64,000 bases of DNA from assembly GCA_013339765.2 (NCBI GenBank), contig CM023449.1, positions 16,351,130-16,415,129 on the forward strand. The letters are read 5' to 3'. Positions 46,632-58,125 of this stretch are shown here, piece after piece. The notes below the pieces were generated by a model. The model ran no database searches, was not told where the DNA came from, and saw only the letters and a list, made by a program, of their open reading frames with translations. Position 1 is the first letter of the stretch. Every line of letters starts with the position of its first letter. The stretch is from Haemaphysalis longicornis. Its lineage: Eukaryota; Arthropoda; Arachnida; Ixodida; Ixodidae. The translations under genes and the position numbers were made by a program.

Positions 46632-46876
46632 GATTGATTGTGGGGTTTAACGCGCCGACGCAACGCAGGCGATGAGGCGCGCCGTAGTGGAGGGCTCCGG
46701 ATTAATTTTGACCACCTGGGGATCTTTATCGTGCGCCGAAATCTCGTACACACGGGCGTTTTTGTTTTTCGCCTCCATCAGCGGCCGCCGCGGCCGGGAA
46801 TCGAACCCGCGACCTCGTTCTCAGCAGCGCAACGTCTTAGCCACTGAGCCACCGCGGCGGGTGAGTACCAGCATTT
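46618..46876 (-). mobile_element. tRNA-derived SINE (Ruka-like), copy A3, with 14-bp target duplications
   Basis: GAGTACCAGCATTT at 46618-46631 and 46863-46876 flanks the SINE body (46632-46862). Minus strand: A box, B box GGTTCGATTCC, body, tail TTAAACCCCACAATCAATC. The SINE plus one duplication is 245 bases, so its insertion shifts the Gypsy frame by two; without it the pol frame is continuous. Confidence 0.95.
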
Positions 46877-47950
46877 AAACAAGGGCGCTGCAATTGCATT
46901 CCTCGGAAAAACGCTACAAGCAAGTGACGTGATCGCAGCCGCCGACTTTGAACGCGCACCCGAAAATACCTTCAAGTTCGCGCATTCCTTCGACGTGAAT
47001 CCGGCGCTACCGCAAGAACAACGGAACAAACTATTGGCTTTGCTGCGTCGCTACAGCGAGTGTTTTTCGTCGAACTCGAAACTACGCCAGACACCTCTAG
47101 CGAAGCACCGAATAATAACCGAAGATGGAGCCCGACCTACCCGGCAGTCACCGTACTGCGTCTCTTCCCACTAGCGGGAAGCCATCCGGACTCAAGTCGA
47201 CGACATGCTCAGCGACGACATAATACAGCCATCGAAAAGTCCGTGGGCTGCGCCGGTCGTATTCGTGAAGAAAAAGGACGGCACTTTAAGGTTCTGCGTT
47301 GACTACCGGAGACTGAACAAAATCCCCAAAAAGGACGTGTACCCCCTGCCACGAATCGACGACGCCCTCGACCACCTCTGCCACGCGAAGAACTTCTCAT
47401 CGATGGATCTGAAGACCGGCTACTGCCAAATTGAAGTGGACGAGAGAGACCGAGAGAAGTCTGCATTTATAACCCCGGACGGTCTTTACGAGTTCAAGGT
47501 GATGCCGTTTGGGCTGTGCACGGCGCCAGCAACGTTTCAAAGACTCATGGACACTGTGCTAGCTGGCCTGAAGTGGCACACCTGCCTCGTCTACCTCGAC
47601 GACGTTGTGGTATTCGCCCGGACTTTCGATGAACACCTTGCAAGGTTGGAGTCTGTACTCGAGGCTATTCGCTCGTCGGGGTTAACGCTGAAGCCCGAAA
47701 AGTGCCGCTTCGCTTACGAGGAACTCAAGTTTTTGGGACACGTCGTCAACGCCGCGGGAGTCCTGCCTGACCCGGCGAAAACATCAGCCATAGCGAACTT
47801 CCAAAGACCGAGAGACAAAAAGAGCGTGCGAAGATTTTTCGGACTGTGCGCATACTACCGGCGCTTCGTCGCAAGCTTCGCACGCATCGCAGAGCCACTC
47901 ACGCGCCTGACAAAAGATAGCACCCCTTTCGCCTGGGAAAACGCTCAAGA
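46877..47950 (+). pseudogene. Gypsy reverse transcriptase, defective
   Basis: The frame resumes after the SINE and carries a nonsense TAG at 47172-47174. RT motifs then follow in order: KSPWAAPVVFVKKKDGTLRF, VDYRRLNK, SMDLKTGYCQI (catalytic Asp), PFGLCTAPATFQ, YLDD (47592-47603), FLGHVV, and the connection RRFFGLCAYYRRF. All three RT aspartates appear present. The frame runs into a foreign insertion after FAWENAQE at about 47950. Confidence 0.92.
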
Positions 47951-48179
47951 AAAAATTCCCCCGCATTTCCCCGAGGGGGAGAATGTGAAAGTGCGAATGC
48001 ACGGTTGTCGGCCCGCTTTGCGGCGCTTGCGCTCGGCCCCCGCAGCCCACCGCCTCGCCGCCTTCTCTTCCATCTCTTCCATCGGGTTTGTAGTATCACG
48101 TGTACACCACGCAGTTATCAAGCCGCTATAACGCCGCTGAGTCGCCAACGCACGCCGCTGACGACGTAGTTTGAATGCG

Positions 48180-48693
48180 TTAAAGGAGCCATGAAGAGAA
48201 AATACAACTTTGTTTAATTTGAAAGAACTAGGATTCAGTATCTCACTCAGCTCCATTACAGCCACGAAATATGTTTTTTTAACGAAAAAAAAGCAAGAAG
48301 TATTTAAAAACTTTCAAATTTTGCGCCACAGTGACGTGTTATGAGCAAGAATGACGTCATACGGGCCAACAATAAAACATAATTTTCAGTGCCTTAACTG
48401 CACGTCAGCATTCAAGTGATGCGGTCAAATGGAACTAGAGGCCCAATACAGACGTCCAGTCATGTGTCGTCCCGACAGGTCAGTTAGGCGGCCGCCAATC
48501 GCACAAACAAGGTTCCGTGACGTCATAGAAAAGTTGCGGGAAATTGGCTAAGGGGTCGCGACTGCTTCACACGTTTTCTTTAATATCTCCGTTATTTGTA
48601 CGAAGATTAAGACGATATTGGTATCATTGTTATCGGGACTAAGCAGTCTTTCTAATAAAGCCAACTTGTATTTTGTCTTCATGGCTCCTTTAA
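48180..48693. mobile_element. TTAA MITE (AGGAGCCATGAAGA family), 506 bp
   Basis: TTAA at 48180-48183 and 48690-48693; inverted ends AGGAGCCATGAAGA...TCTTCATGGCTCCT. No coding capacity. The same family recurs at 60972-62109. Confidence 0.85.
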
Positions 48694-48850
48694 AGATATA
48701 AGGCGCGTCACTAACACTGATATCAGCGTCGCGTCCGTGGCTTGGTCGGTAGAGCGTCGCGCTGCGGCCGCAAAGTCCTCGGGTCGAAACCTGGCGCCGG
48801 ATACTGTTTTTTTTTTAAATATAGAGGAGCACTGCCGACGCCGCCGCCGC
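48690..48850 (+). repeat. tRNA-headed short repeat, SINE-B copy 3
   Basis: ATATAAGGCGCGTCAC (about 48697), then a tRNA-like body with A-box-like TGGCTTGGTCGGTAGAGCG (48738-48756) and B box GGGTCGAAACC (48781-48791), followed by GGCGCCGG and a T run. Confidence 0.6.
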
Positions 48851-48892
48851 CGCCGGCGGTGGATGGTTTGGGGTCGCTTATAAAGTGCACTT

Positions 48893-49672
48893 AAAAGCAT
48901 TCTGCGAGTTGAAACAACGCCTGCAAAACCCGCCCGTGCTCGCTCATTTCGACGAAAACGCCGAAACGGAAATGCACACGGGACGCCAGCGATATAGGTT
49001 TGGGGGCCGTCCCTAGTCCAAAAGCAAAGCGGGTGCGAAAAGGTAATCACCTATGCAAGTCGTTGTCTGTCGAAGGAGGAGAAAAACTACTCTGCCTCCG
49101 AAAAAGAGTGCCTGGCAATCATATGGGCCATTTCAAAATTTCGCCCATACGTGTATGGTAGACCGTTCAAGGTTGTGACAGACCACCATGCGCTGTGTTA
49201 GCTCGCCAAGTTGATGGACCCCTCTGGCCGTCTTTGGCGGTGGAGTTTGCGCCTGCAAGAGTTCGACGTTACAATCATCTACAAATCCGGCAGGAAACAC
49301 TCCGACGCCGACTGTCTGTCCCGCGCCCCTGTCGACCCACCACCACAAGACTCCGATGAAGACAGTGCGTTCTTCGGGGTTGTTACGGGGAGCGACCTAG
49401 CCTCCCAGCAGCGTGCCGACCCCGACTTGCGCGTAATGATCGACTACCTCGAAGGACGAAACGTCGCCGTGCCTAGAGCGTTCAAGCGGAACTTACCAGC
49501 ATTCAGCTTCAAAAACTCCGTCCTCGTGAAGAAGAATTTCAGCCCCGGAACGAGAACGAATTATCTACTTGCCATCACCGCAGACCTTCGTGACGAAATT
49601 TTGGAAGCGTCCCACGACGATCCGTCTTCAGGACATCTCGGCACAGCTCGCACTATTGCAAAGATTATTGCA
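48893..49672 (+). pseudogene. Gypsy RNase H and start of integrase, truncated
   Basis: After the insertion: RLQNPPVLAHFD (start of RNase H), a frame disturbance near 49005, then KNYSASEKECLAIIWAISKF and VTDHHALC followed by a stop (49200). The frame reopens at 49211: RWSLRLQEFDVTIIYKSGR, ADCLSRAP, then the integrase zinc-binding start HDDPSSGHLGTART. It ends there, before the catalytic core, so integration function is absent. Confidence 0.88.
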
Positions 49673-52614
49673 AACATGCTCACTGTGAGCAAACGAATAA
49701 TTTGTCAAGGGCTTTTTAGTTGGCTGTCTAACAGAAGCGTTGTCTTTTTCTAGCAACAGCCACCCGAAACTTATATAACGTGAAAAGCAGAAGGCGGAAA
49801 AAATATCGGGATCAATTTCGGGAACTTTGTGCAACGTGACGTTTCAAAGCTCAGAATAAAGGGAATTAGCTTAGCTGTCCTTTGTTGATGTCCTTCAATA
49901 CGATTACCAACATAATGTTTTTTTCGTAATCGCATTTCTGCTCAGCAATGTTTATTTCGTTCGGTATATTTCTTTGTTTTCCAAGCGTTGAGCATTATCT
50001 AAAGAGATGCGAAAAATGCGGAAGGCGAGAAAAGCGTGCAAGTTAGCTGTTGCCTGAAGTTTTCTTCAGATTTTTTGGTGCTCTGATCGAAAGCTAAAAA
50101 AACGGCGGATGTGACAACCGCAGCAATATTGAAACGAATGCATAATGTGTGTTTCCTAAAAAGAACTTTGAAAAGTTTTACATTCCTGTAGATTATCCGC
50201 GCTACTAAACAGACATGGGAGCTCCAAAGGTCGTGATCGTGCGTGACACCCAGGAGGTTGTGCTTATCCGCATAGGAGGTGGTATGACTTTTTGTTTATT
50301 ATGTAACACCCCTTATGTAATATACCCCTTATGTAATATACCCCTTATGTAATACCCCTTTCTCGGGCCCTTAAGGGGACTTTCAGTAAAAAATTAAAAC
50401 AAAATCTCAACCTACTGCAGGCCCTTCAGGTCCCATGCAGGAGTGGTTGCAATGAATTCAACTTTTCATCTAAAGATAGCATAGGTATGTAAAAAGCAAG
50501 AAAAACGAAAAATGAATACAAATGGACAGAAGTGTGCTTTGCAGTGTCAACTTTAAGTCTATAAAGTGAAATTATCTAAATACTAAATGTGCAATTTTTG
50601 TTCTTCATCGCGCTTTAAAATTCTAGGTCATTTTGGCTATTGCAAGGCACTGTACAGATGTGCTGTTGACGGCGTCCGCCGGTAGTTGGCTCGACAGTGC
50701 AACGGCTGATGGTAATAAAGGGTACTTATGAGTGTTTATGTTGCTATTAGGTTGCCTGATAGAATATAACGGCCTGATAGAATATAAGGGCAAAGAATAT
50801 AACAGCTTTTTGAGCAGAACATGCTTAATTACGTCGAATTTCGGGTAAACCTTACAATGGCGCACTTTTCCCCAGATACTTCAAAGGAAAAAAGGCAAAA
50901 GTATGTCAGGAGAGCTGCCGTCATCAGACAGGCATTGTGATGCTCACTTCTGTAGCCCAAATTCAAACCTCTTAGGAGTTAGTGGAAAGGGTAACTGTGA
51001 AAATGTGGTCATTTCAAAATTATTTAAACTGTGGCTCATGGGCCTCAGGTCACTTCTAGCAGTGACGGTCCTCCTCGCAGTCTTTCACACGAAGATAAAC
51101 AACGTGAATGGAAGGGTTTGCTGTTCAAAAAAAAAAAACAATCTCTTGGTAACATACGCCTTAATCTTTACCTGGCAGGTGAAACACAACGTTTTGTTGG
51201 TAAAGTGCCCCTTAATTTTTTGGTAACACACAAAACTTTCCTTTTTAAAAGACCTGGAGAATCCAACACATTTGGGGCTTCATTCACCAGTAGTGTAAGT
51301 CCTGATCGGCGAACTGTGTGTTAATCTTCTTATTTAGTTTCTTTTATTTCGACCTCCGGACAAGTTAAATAGTCATTGTTTCCAAATCACCCTGGAGAGT
51401 ACGTGCTAACCTTAGCAGTTAGTTCTTTCGGAAAGCGTTTATCATTGCTAACTTCATTCGAATGTTTTCTGTAAGACATGTTCAGTGCGGCAAGATACTA
51501 TTCTGTAAATATACCTATTTTAGAGCCCCACACGCAAGCGCTGATGCATTATTTAGTTTACCAAATACCTGCGGGAAATTCTTTGTTCCCTAAACGAAAG
51601 CACCTTAAAAAATTGAAATTGTTGAAGATATATGTTTTTCTGCGTGAAAAGCTTTCAATTCATCGCGAGGGAAGTGATCGTCTAGCCTGACAATCCCCTC
51701 GAACAAAAGGGTGTCTGAATGAAGAATTCCTAGCCAGCGAAAGCCCGTATCGGTTTCTAGGCGACAGTGAATGAAAGAACCCCGACCTGGCAAGAAAGCG
51801 GGAATGGCGGGGTCTCCGTTGCTGGGCAGCGGCCAGGCCCGTCGCTGCCTCATTCGGCTCTCTTTTTTGCTCGCTGCAGTGGGCAAAGTGTGAACGCCGC
51901 GTCTGCCTGCGTCTTGTCTGCATTCACGGACCCGCCTTGCAGACGTTGACGCTCATAGCTGTACGCTCAAACCCCCGTATGCAATCCGGGCATACCGCTA
52001 CGACTTCGGTTGCAGCTTTGGATAGACCGGTTCCATCGGCAGCTCACCCTGCGGCAGAAGCCCGCAGTAAATAGTCACAACGGCACCTAAACTCTTTCTC
52101 ATGATGTGGGAATGCGAGATCATTATTTCTCCTTGATTTCTGAAAGCATGAGTGGGAGCGGCTATTTTGCTGCGATTCAAACACCGATTTTTAAGTCTGC
52201 TATGATTTCCTAGCGACTGCAGCCAGCGTCATTACCATCTCTCCGGTGTGAGTTTGTAGGCTAGTTGGTTGGACGTTGTGAATTGGCGGTGGGTTTCTGA
52301 TGGCATGCATCAGCGTTGGTGGCCACTGACCTGGAGCGAGGAGGTAGCAATTGCGTGGTGATACATTGGCCTCACAGGTAAACAGAAATTACAAATTTTG
52401 CGTCTGCTTCTGGCGGCTGCTGTCATCGTCACTGTCATTCCCTCCATAGCTGACTGCGTATGCTGTCAGACCGATGTACAGTCATGAACAAATGGAACGC
52501 GATCGCAAAAATTTCAACGACGGCACGAAATTAGCGCGATTCCTTTTCATGCAAGTGAAATTGATGCGAAGCTCAATTACCTTAACAAAGTTGAGAAATG
52601 TGACTTTCCAAATA
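49673..52614. other. Unrecognised AT-rich DNA
   Basis: No supported gene over about 2.9 kb. A small inverted repeat TGCTCACTGTGAGCA lies at the Gypsy truncation (49678-49692). A 16-bp tandem repeat is listed separately. Confidence 0.4.
50309..50362. repeat. 16-bp tandem repeat
   Basis: CCCCTTATGTAATATA repeated about three times with a partial fourth. Confidence 0.9.
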
Positions 52615-53093
52615 CAGTAAAAGCTCGTAATTCAAACTCGGTTAATTCAAAAATACAGATAATTCGAACTGTCGCCCCGGTCCCGGCACCGCCTTTTATG
52701 TTTCAATGGGGGAAAACGCCCCCTAATTCGAACGCGTCGGTATCCAGAACGGTCAATTGAAACTGCGATCCCCTGGTGCCCAGTTGCAAACGATGCCCAT
52801 GGAGTCGCGACAGAAGAAACGCAAGTAAATACACACAATGATTACTTTTAATTTTGATTGCTTCGACCATGCCTTGTGAATAAACGTGTTTTCGACCAAA
52901 AACAGCATCATTATTTGGACATGGCTCGCTACTCACATGAACGCATGTCGGTGGCTGTAGGCATATGTGTGTTTCATCCGTGCATTGTGGCGCGATGTCG
53001 ATTCATTTCTAGCGACCCCCCGCTAATTCCAACTCCGCTTAATTCAAACATTTGTATGGTCCCCTTCGAGCTAGAATTAACGAACTTTTACTG
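52615..53093. mobile_element. Tigger/pogo-like MITE, 479 bp
   Basis: Ends CAGTAAAAGCTCGTAATTC and, inverted, CAGTAAAAGTTCGTTAATTC, each flanked by TA. Internal repeats of TAATTCGAAC type near both ends are typical of Tigger-like elements. No transposase frame remains. Confidence 0.8.
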
Positions 53094-54644
53094 TATACCA
53101 AAAGCGAAAGTATTAGCCCTCCATGAACAGTATCGTGTAATTTTGTGTGCTCTATATTTATATTTTCGTGTTCACATTTCATTTGCTCATAAATGTACAC
53201 CCTTGATATGAGGTGAGCTTGCCGATCAGCCCAACTGCGTTCCAGTAACCTCACACCCAAACATCCATCTTAGGGTGCGATAATGCTGCACCTCAAAAGT
53301 GTAACGTTAGGGTTAACGTCTGGCTGTCACATTCACCCGTCCTCCACCACATTGCAGGTGCTGAACCAGCCGTGATCTTCGGGCGGCTCCTGCACCGTCA
53401 CAGGCCGATCCATCGGAGTGGGTACGTTGTTCGGCTGCCGCAGCCAATTGGTTCTGGGTCCGCTTTTCTGGGAACACGTTTTTTTCTCCAGCTAAGCTAA
53501 GTAATGCATGAGTGACACACGGGCATTAAAAGAGGCTAGCACTAGCCCACAAAAAACAACCTGGAAAATGCAGCGCTCACCGTCAGGGGGTGCTGATTTT
53601 AATCCTGAACTTCGCCAGCTTTACTTCCCTTGCGGGGTGACCTAGGAATGCGAAGACAGTTCGCAGCAAGCCATGCAGTTAAAAGAAAGGCAGTCTCTTG
53701 CCGCAAGATAGGCCAAGGACGGTGATCGGCAGTTTCGGAAAGCGATCACGGAGAATGCCAATGCAGGTGTGTACTACCATACGCTCCGGCAGAGCCTTTA
53801 TAGCGCCGGTGAACCGGACGTTAGAATGCGCACTGATGCTTTCAGAGGGCGAGTTGGGCAAGAAAGGGTCGACTTAAACATAGTATACTAACTTGCATGA
53901 TTACTATGTTCATGGTTCTATTCGGCGTGTACTGCTTGATGTCATATTTTGTTTAGATGTTCAACGGACGGAACGTGAATAGAAGGGTACGGTGATCTAT
54001 GTCTGCCCGGAAGCGATAAGCACGCACATTCGTTGCGACCAAACTTTTCGGGCCAATAGCGGTGGGAGGCACATGTGTGACCTCTGGCACTGCTTCTGTT
54101 GAAACATTGTTGCTGCAATGCATTTATGAGAAGCGAATTAATAACAGATATTAAAAGACCAAAACCACATTTCGCGTCTGTGAATGACGCGATCCTATAG
54201 AATAGATAATGCTCGCCTAATGCACCACAAACGGCGCGCATTTATTTGCTCCACTGCAAAGGTCGTCGAAAGACGCTGGAATAGCCGCCGCTGGCAATTG
54301 TCCTCAATCACCCTCCCACTTCTCACGCTTTTTCCCTCCTCTCGCGCTCCGGTAAGGACGAATGCTATAGATGTGGGCTCAGTTTAATCTTGCCGCCTTC
54401 GCACTTCTCGCTCGCCACCTGTTGGAGCCTTTTGTTTTGGTTGTGCTTAGAGTTGCGCGTCCCATCTTTTGCTTAGTGTTCTGCGTTTTATTTTCTCCTC
54501 AGGTACTGTTAAAAAAATAGGCTCAGGATGATAGTGGTGCAAGGCTGGAAAAACAGCAGAGCTGGCGGCCTAGGAGGAAGTTCTTCGGGCTCCTTGTTGG
54601 TTTTCCGGACTGGGAATGTAAACGACTCCCCGACTCTTCTCTGA
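53094..54644. other. Unrecognised DNA
   Basis: No supported gene or shared repeat recognised. Confidence 0.4.
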
Positions 54645-55330
54645 CATATCAATGAGGGAGGAGAAACCACGACGTATTCCTAAGCCCACATCTCGACCGC
54701 CCTGTCCATGTCCACAGCGAGCGTCTTGAGCACTTCAAGGTAATCCATGTCCCGCATTCCTCCTCCGTCTCGGCCACGGCCTTGTGAAGGTCAGACATTT
54801 CGCGGTAGGCCTTGTTCACGTAGTCGACGACGCACGTAGCACAAGCATAGTGATTGAGAATCACCTGAATGTCCATGTTGGAGTCGGGCACGGATGCAAT
54901 CCAGGGGTTGAATGGGGGACCCACTTCTGATCGGGGCGCCGCTTGTACAAGACGCAAGGACGGCTGACTGCGGCTCTGAGAATCTCCAAGCAGTGACCCT
55001 CGCTGCGCATGCGTAAAAGCGGCGCCAGAACTGTTCGATGTAATCAAGCGTCGTGGGTTCCAGGCCATCCTGCACATCTTCGTAGGAATCCTTTAGCTTT
55101 TGAATGCGTTTGCGTTCGCCTTTGTCTCCTTTCTCGCCGTGTAAATCTTCTTCGTTCTCTAAATCTCACTGCTGGCCATCGCGAACGCGGTCTGGTAGAG
55201 AGACTTGATATTACGCGCCTGACCAAGGTATATCTGTGGAAACGACAGCTTCTCGCCTCAGTTATCGTAAAACACGGAAATCGGGGTCGTACCTCCTTCC
55301 GGAGCCATCACCAAGTAGTGGTGAAACATG
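54645..55330 (-). pseudogene. Helitron/Helentron replicase-helicase fragment
   Basis: Reading down from 55330 on the minus strand, in shifting frames: APEGGTTPISVFYDN, a stop, then EKLSFPQIYLGQARNIKSL (about 55256-55200), then QDGLEPTTLDYIEQFWRRF (about 55072-55016), then NPWIASVPDSNMDIQ and HYACATCVVDYVNK (about 54910-54810). The order 'FPQI', then 'NMDIQ...YACA..VVDYVNK', is what I remember from arthropod Helitron_like_N / PIF1-type proteins, upstream of the helicase. At least one stop and two frameshifts break it. The rolling-circle nuclease and helicase motifs are not present. Confidence 0.7.
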
Positions 55331-55833
55331 CTACACCGCGGCAGGATGGCACACACGAACCACGACCGAAGGAGGGATGATTGAATGGGCGGCAATATTA
55401 GCACGAGTCCTCGGGGTATGCGCTATCCTATTGATCATCTTCTACGTCGAGTTGTTGTTGATGATGATGATGTCCTCAAAGATTTTGGCCCCTACCCACA
55501 AGGGGGGATGGGCCAGGGTTAAATCGGTTGTTGAAATACGTGGGGAACGTCGGGTTAACTTGCGCAGTGCGCAGTGCCGGCTTCTTCTTTCTCGAAGAGT
55601 TTGGCACTCGGCATTTTCTTGGTATTTTTTCCACGTATGAACGCCGCAATCAAGAGCTTAAACAACTCTGGTGTCCAAATAATCCAGCATTAAAAAAAGT
55701 GGTAACTTTTTATTCAAAAGATTTGGTTCTAAAGTGCATTAGGAGCCTGTCAGGCAGCGAACGGTGCTTTGTTCACAAGGCAATAGTAGTGCCGTACGCG
55801 GTTAAAACATGTTAGCGTGTTGGACCTTACACT
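55331..55833. other. Unrecognised DNA
   Basis: No motif beyond a short GTTGATGATGATGATG run (55453-55470). Confidence 0.35.
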
Positions 55834-56110
55834 TTTAGATGCGAAGCATCTCATGGTCTGGGCTATGTCCCTCCCTTGTAGTTGTCGTTGTTGCGCCGTC
55901 CACATCCTCACTGCACATGCTCGGCTTGCTGAACGCACGGTACCTTCTATGGCTCCTGGAGCGACAGTGTCGTCGGTGTCTTCCTGGGCCGGCACGAGGC
56001 GAGCACGCTTCACGCGTCTTCGACGTTTCATCGTCGTCGGCGAGTCTCGGCGGGCCATGATAACAAGCAGCCCACAACCATCCGGGGAACGTGCATCGAC
56101 CTTATCTTCA
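55834..56110. repeat. Interspersed repeat F, copy 2
   Basis: TTAGATGCGAAGCATC and following blocks match 15384-15560. Both copies precede a foldback E element. Confidence 0.5.
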
Positions 56111-56329
56111 GCAACTTTAGGGTTCATCCACTACAACAGCCCTTGACTTCACATTTCACATACCATAAGGTGGTCATAATCAAAGCGGAACGCCAACCAC
56201 AGATCGACGTCACCTACGTTGAACATGACGATGATAATGATTAAATAAAGACACACTCCTACCACGTAAAACGTCTCTCTCTCGCTCTCTTTATAGCCTC
56301 TCCACTCTAACACCCCACCCCCCGTCCAT

Positions 56330-56588
56330 AAAATTACACCATCTTCCCGTAGGGAAACCCTGAGTAGTATGCGAAACAGCCATGGGGTCAACGCAGTTTC
56401 CCGTTTCGTAGTTGCGGTAAGTGAAAAGTGTGGTAGTTACCATGGAAACCAAACGGTAAATATAACGGTAGCTACGTACCTCAACTTCACGGAAACGATG
56501 AACTGAAAACTAATGGGCACTTGAATCGACCCCGTGCCTGCTACGCGTACTACTCAGGGTTCCCCTCCGGGAAGATGGTGTAATTTTT
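56330..56588. mobile_element. Foldback MITE E, copy 2
   Basis: AAATTACACCATCTTCCCG...CTGAGTAGTATGCG at the left; GCGTACTACTCAGGG...GGGAAGATGGTGTAATTT at the right. Shares GAACTGAAAACTAATGGG and the CATCTTCCC ends with copy 1 but is about 120 bp shorter. Confidence 0.7.
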
Positions 56589-57866
56589 TACTCCGCTAAT
56601 CTTTCTGCTACAAAAAAACTATATTCTAAGTTTTCAGCATAAATATGTTTTTCTGCATGCTTACCATCGCTGTGAATTAATGCTTGGCTTTGTCGCCCCG
56701 GCCAATCAGCCAAGCCGTCCGGAACGTAATACTTCGTAACGTTATTGTGGGAAAGTAGCTGGTGAGTAGCATGGCCATTCTATATTATCCTCAATGAATA
56801 TATCGCCTATTTAAATCATGTTTGCTCCAAATGTGGTAAGCGTTTTATTCCAAAGAAGCAATCTTTAAAATGACCTACACTTGTATTTCGCCTGTAGCGG
56901 CGCCTTTAATTAAAAGAACAGGTTGCACTTTGGTTATGCACCTGTAAATTGCCTAAAGTATACCTGAGGTTACATCTGCGTTGCATGCTGGGAAAATGTG
57001 TCAGCCCTTGCAGATGTCTGTGCAGTTTGCCGTGGTCATATCAATACATATTTTGTGTTTAAACATCCCTTCACCAGCTATTTCTTTCGTGCCACGGTTT
57101 ATTCGATTGACAGACAGACGGATCTTCATGCAGCTTACAAACGCTATCGTCCTTGAAATTTCATCTTTGAAGACGTGTCTTTAACAAATTTGGAATGATG
57201 CCGCTTACTATCTTAACTGCCTGGTTATAGCGCTTCTGTTGATGCCACGCTCTTGCCTGATCATCAATATTACTCTGTCGCAGAAGCGACCGCTGCTAAG
57301 GGCCAACTTTGGGTGGGTTAGATATCGCCGCAGGTGCGCACGCCGTGAAGGAAGTGTTGTGCACATGTTGCGCGTGGGCGACGTGAATCAGTTGCGAAGA
57401 CGTTCGTCGCAGAGGAGATATGTACCTAACTCGACACATGCCGGGGATCGACAGATCAGGAAAGATCCACTGATAGTCGCACGATATGAGGAGGCCGGAA
57501 GATTCTGTTGAGCGAACCTTGAAGTATTGCGCCCAGAAGCGAAAGACGAACGCAGATATCGACAAAGAAACGTGATCCATAAATGCAACGGTGCATCTAT
57601 GGCGTTTCAGAACTGTTCCCATGATAGCGTATATCATGATAATCGCCATCGTCATCGTCGTCCCCCGTCTTCCTTCGTCGTACTCGTCGTCAGCATTACC
57701 ATCATAAGGATAGTAATCCTCCTCACCATCATAAGAAGCTTATTTGTGTCACTGAAGAGCAAAAGCCCTCCTATGTTCCTACAGCGATTCCTGGCCTGCA
57801 TGCCCTAGGTCATTCTTAAAGTCTAAATTTTGTACTTTCACCACTCCATCCATTTAATGTTGACAT
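56589..57866. other. Unrecognised DNA
   Basis: No supported gene; ATC/GTC-rich low complexity at about 57640-57740. Confidence 0.4.
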
Positions 57867-58125
57867 AGATATCATCATCACCATCACCACCACCATCCTA
57901 TCTACCCCCACTGCAGGACAAAGGCCTCTCCCATTCCTGTGCTAACTGCGACCAATTTATCCCGCAAACTTCTTGATCTCATCTGCCCATCTAACTTTCG
58001 GCCGCCCCCTGCAGCGCTTGCCTTCTATAGCGATCCACTCTGTTACCCTTTATGACCAACGGTTATCTTGCCTTCGCATGACATGCCCTGCCCTGCCCAC
58101 GTCCATTTCTTCTCCTTATCCTTAG
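57867..58125 (-). repeat. RTE-type retrotransposon 3' end
   Basis: The minus strand ends (GGTGATG)n after CTTTGTCCTGCAGTGGGGG, the same terminus as the 39.6 and 40.4 kb fragments. Upstream antisense GATGAGATCAAGAAGTTTGC matches the DEIKKFA codons of the plus-strand copy. Confidence 0.7.

Larger units (their letters stand above)
47957..48892 (+). mobile_element. Composite insertion in Gypsy pol (SINE-B with a MITE inside)
   Basis: Gypsy coding stops in an A-run (47950-47956) and resumes at AAAAGCATTC (48893) in the same frame. The insert holds a leader with GTAGTTTGAATG (48167-48178), a MITE, then ATATAAGGCGCG and a tRNA-like body. In the 3.1-kb copy those two flanks are adjacent, showing the MITE came later. 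Confidence 0.75.
43960..49672 (+). mobile_element. Ty3/Gypsy-type LTR retrotransposon, defective
   Basis: Order: LTR (to ~44404), candidate primer site TGGTGGAGGTGCGGGG (44408-44423), gag with a CCHC knuckle, protease, RT, RNase H, then the zinc-binding start of integrase, where homology stops at about 49672. There is no 3' LTR. The copy is interrupted by a SINE (46632) and a 0.94-kb composite insertion (47957) and carries several stops and frameshifts. The order PR-RT-RH-IN is that of Ty3/Gypsy elements. Confidence 0.9.

Noticed and set aside
54645..55330. Host transcription factor or signalling gene
   Set aside because: Motif order fits Helitron-type protein better, and stops and frameshifts rule out an intact gene.
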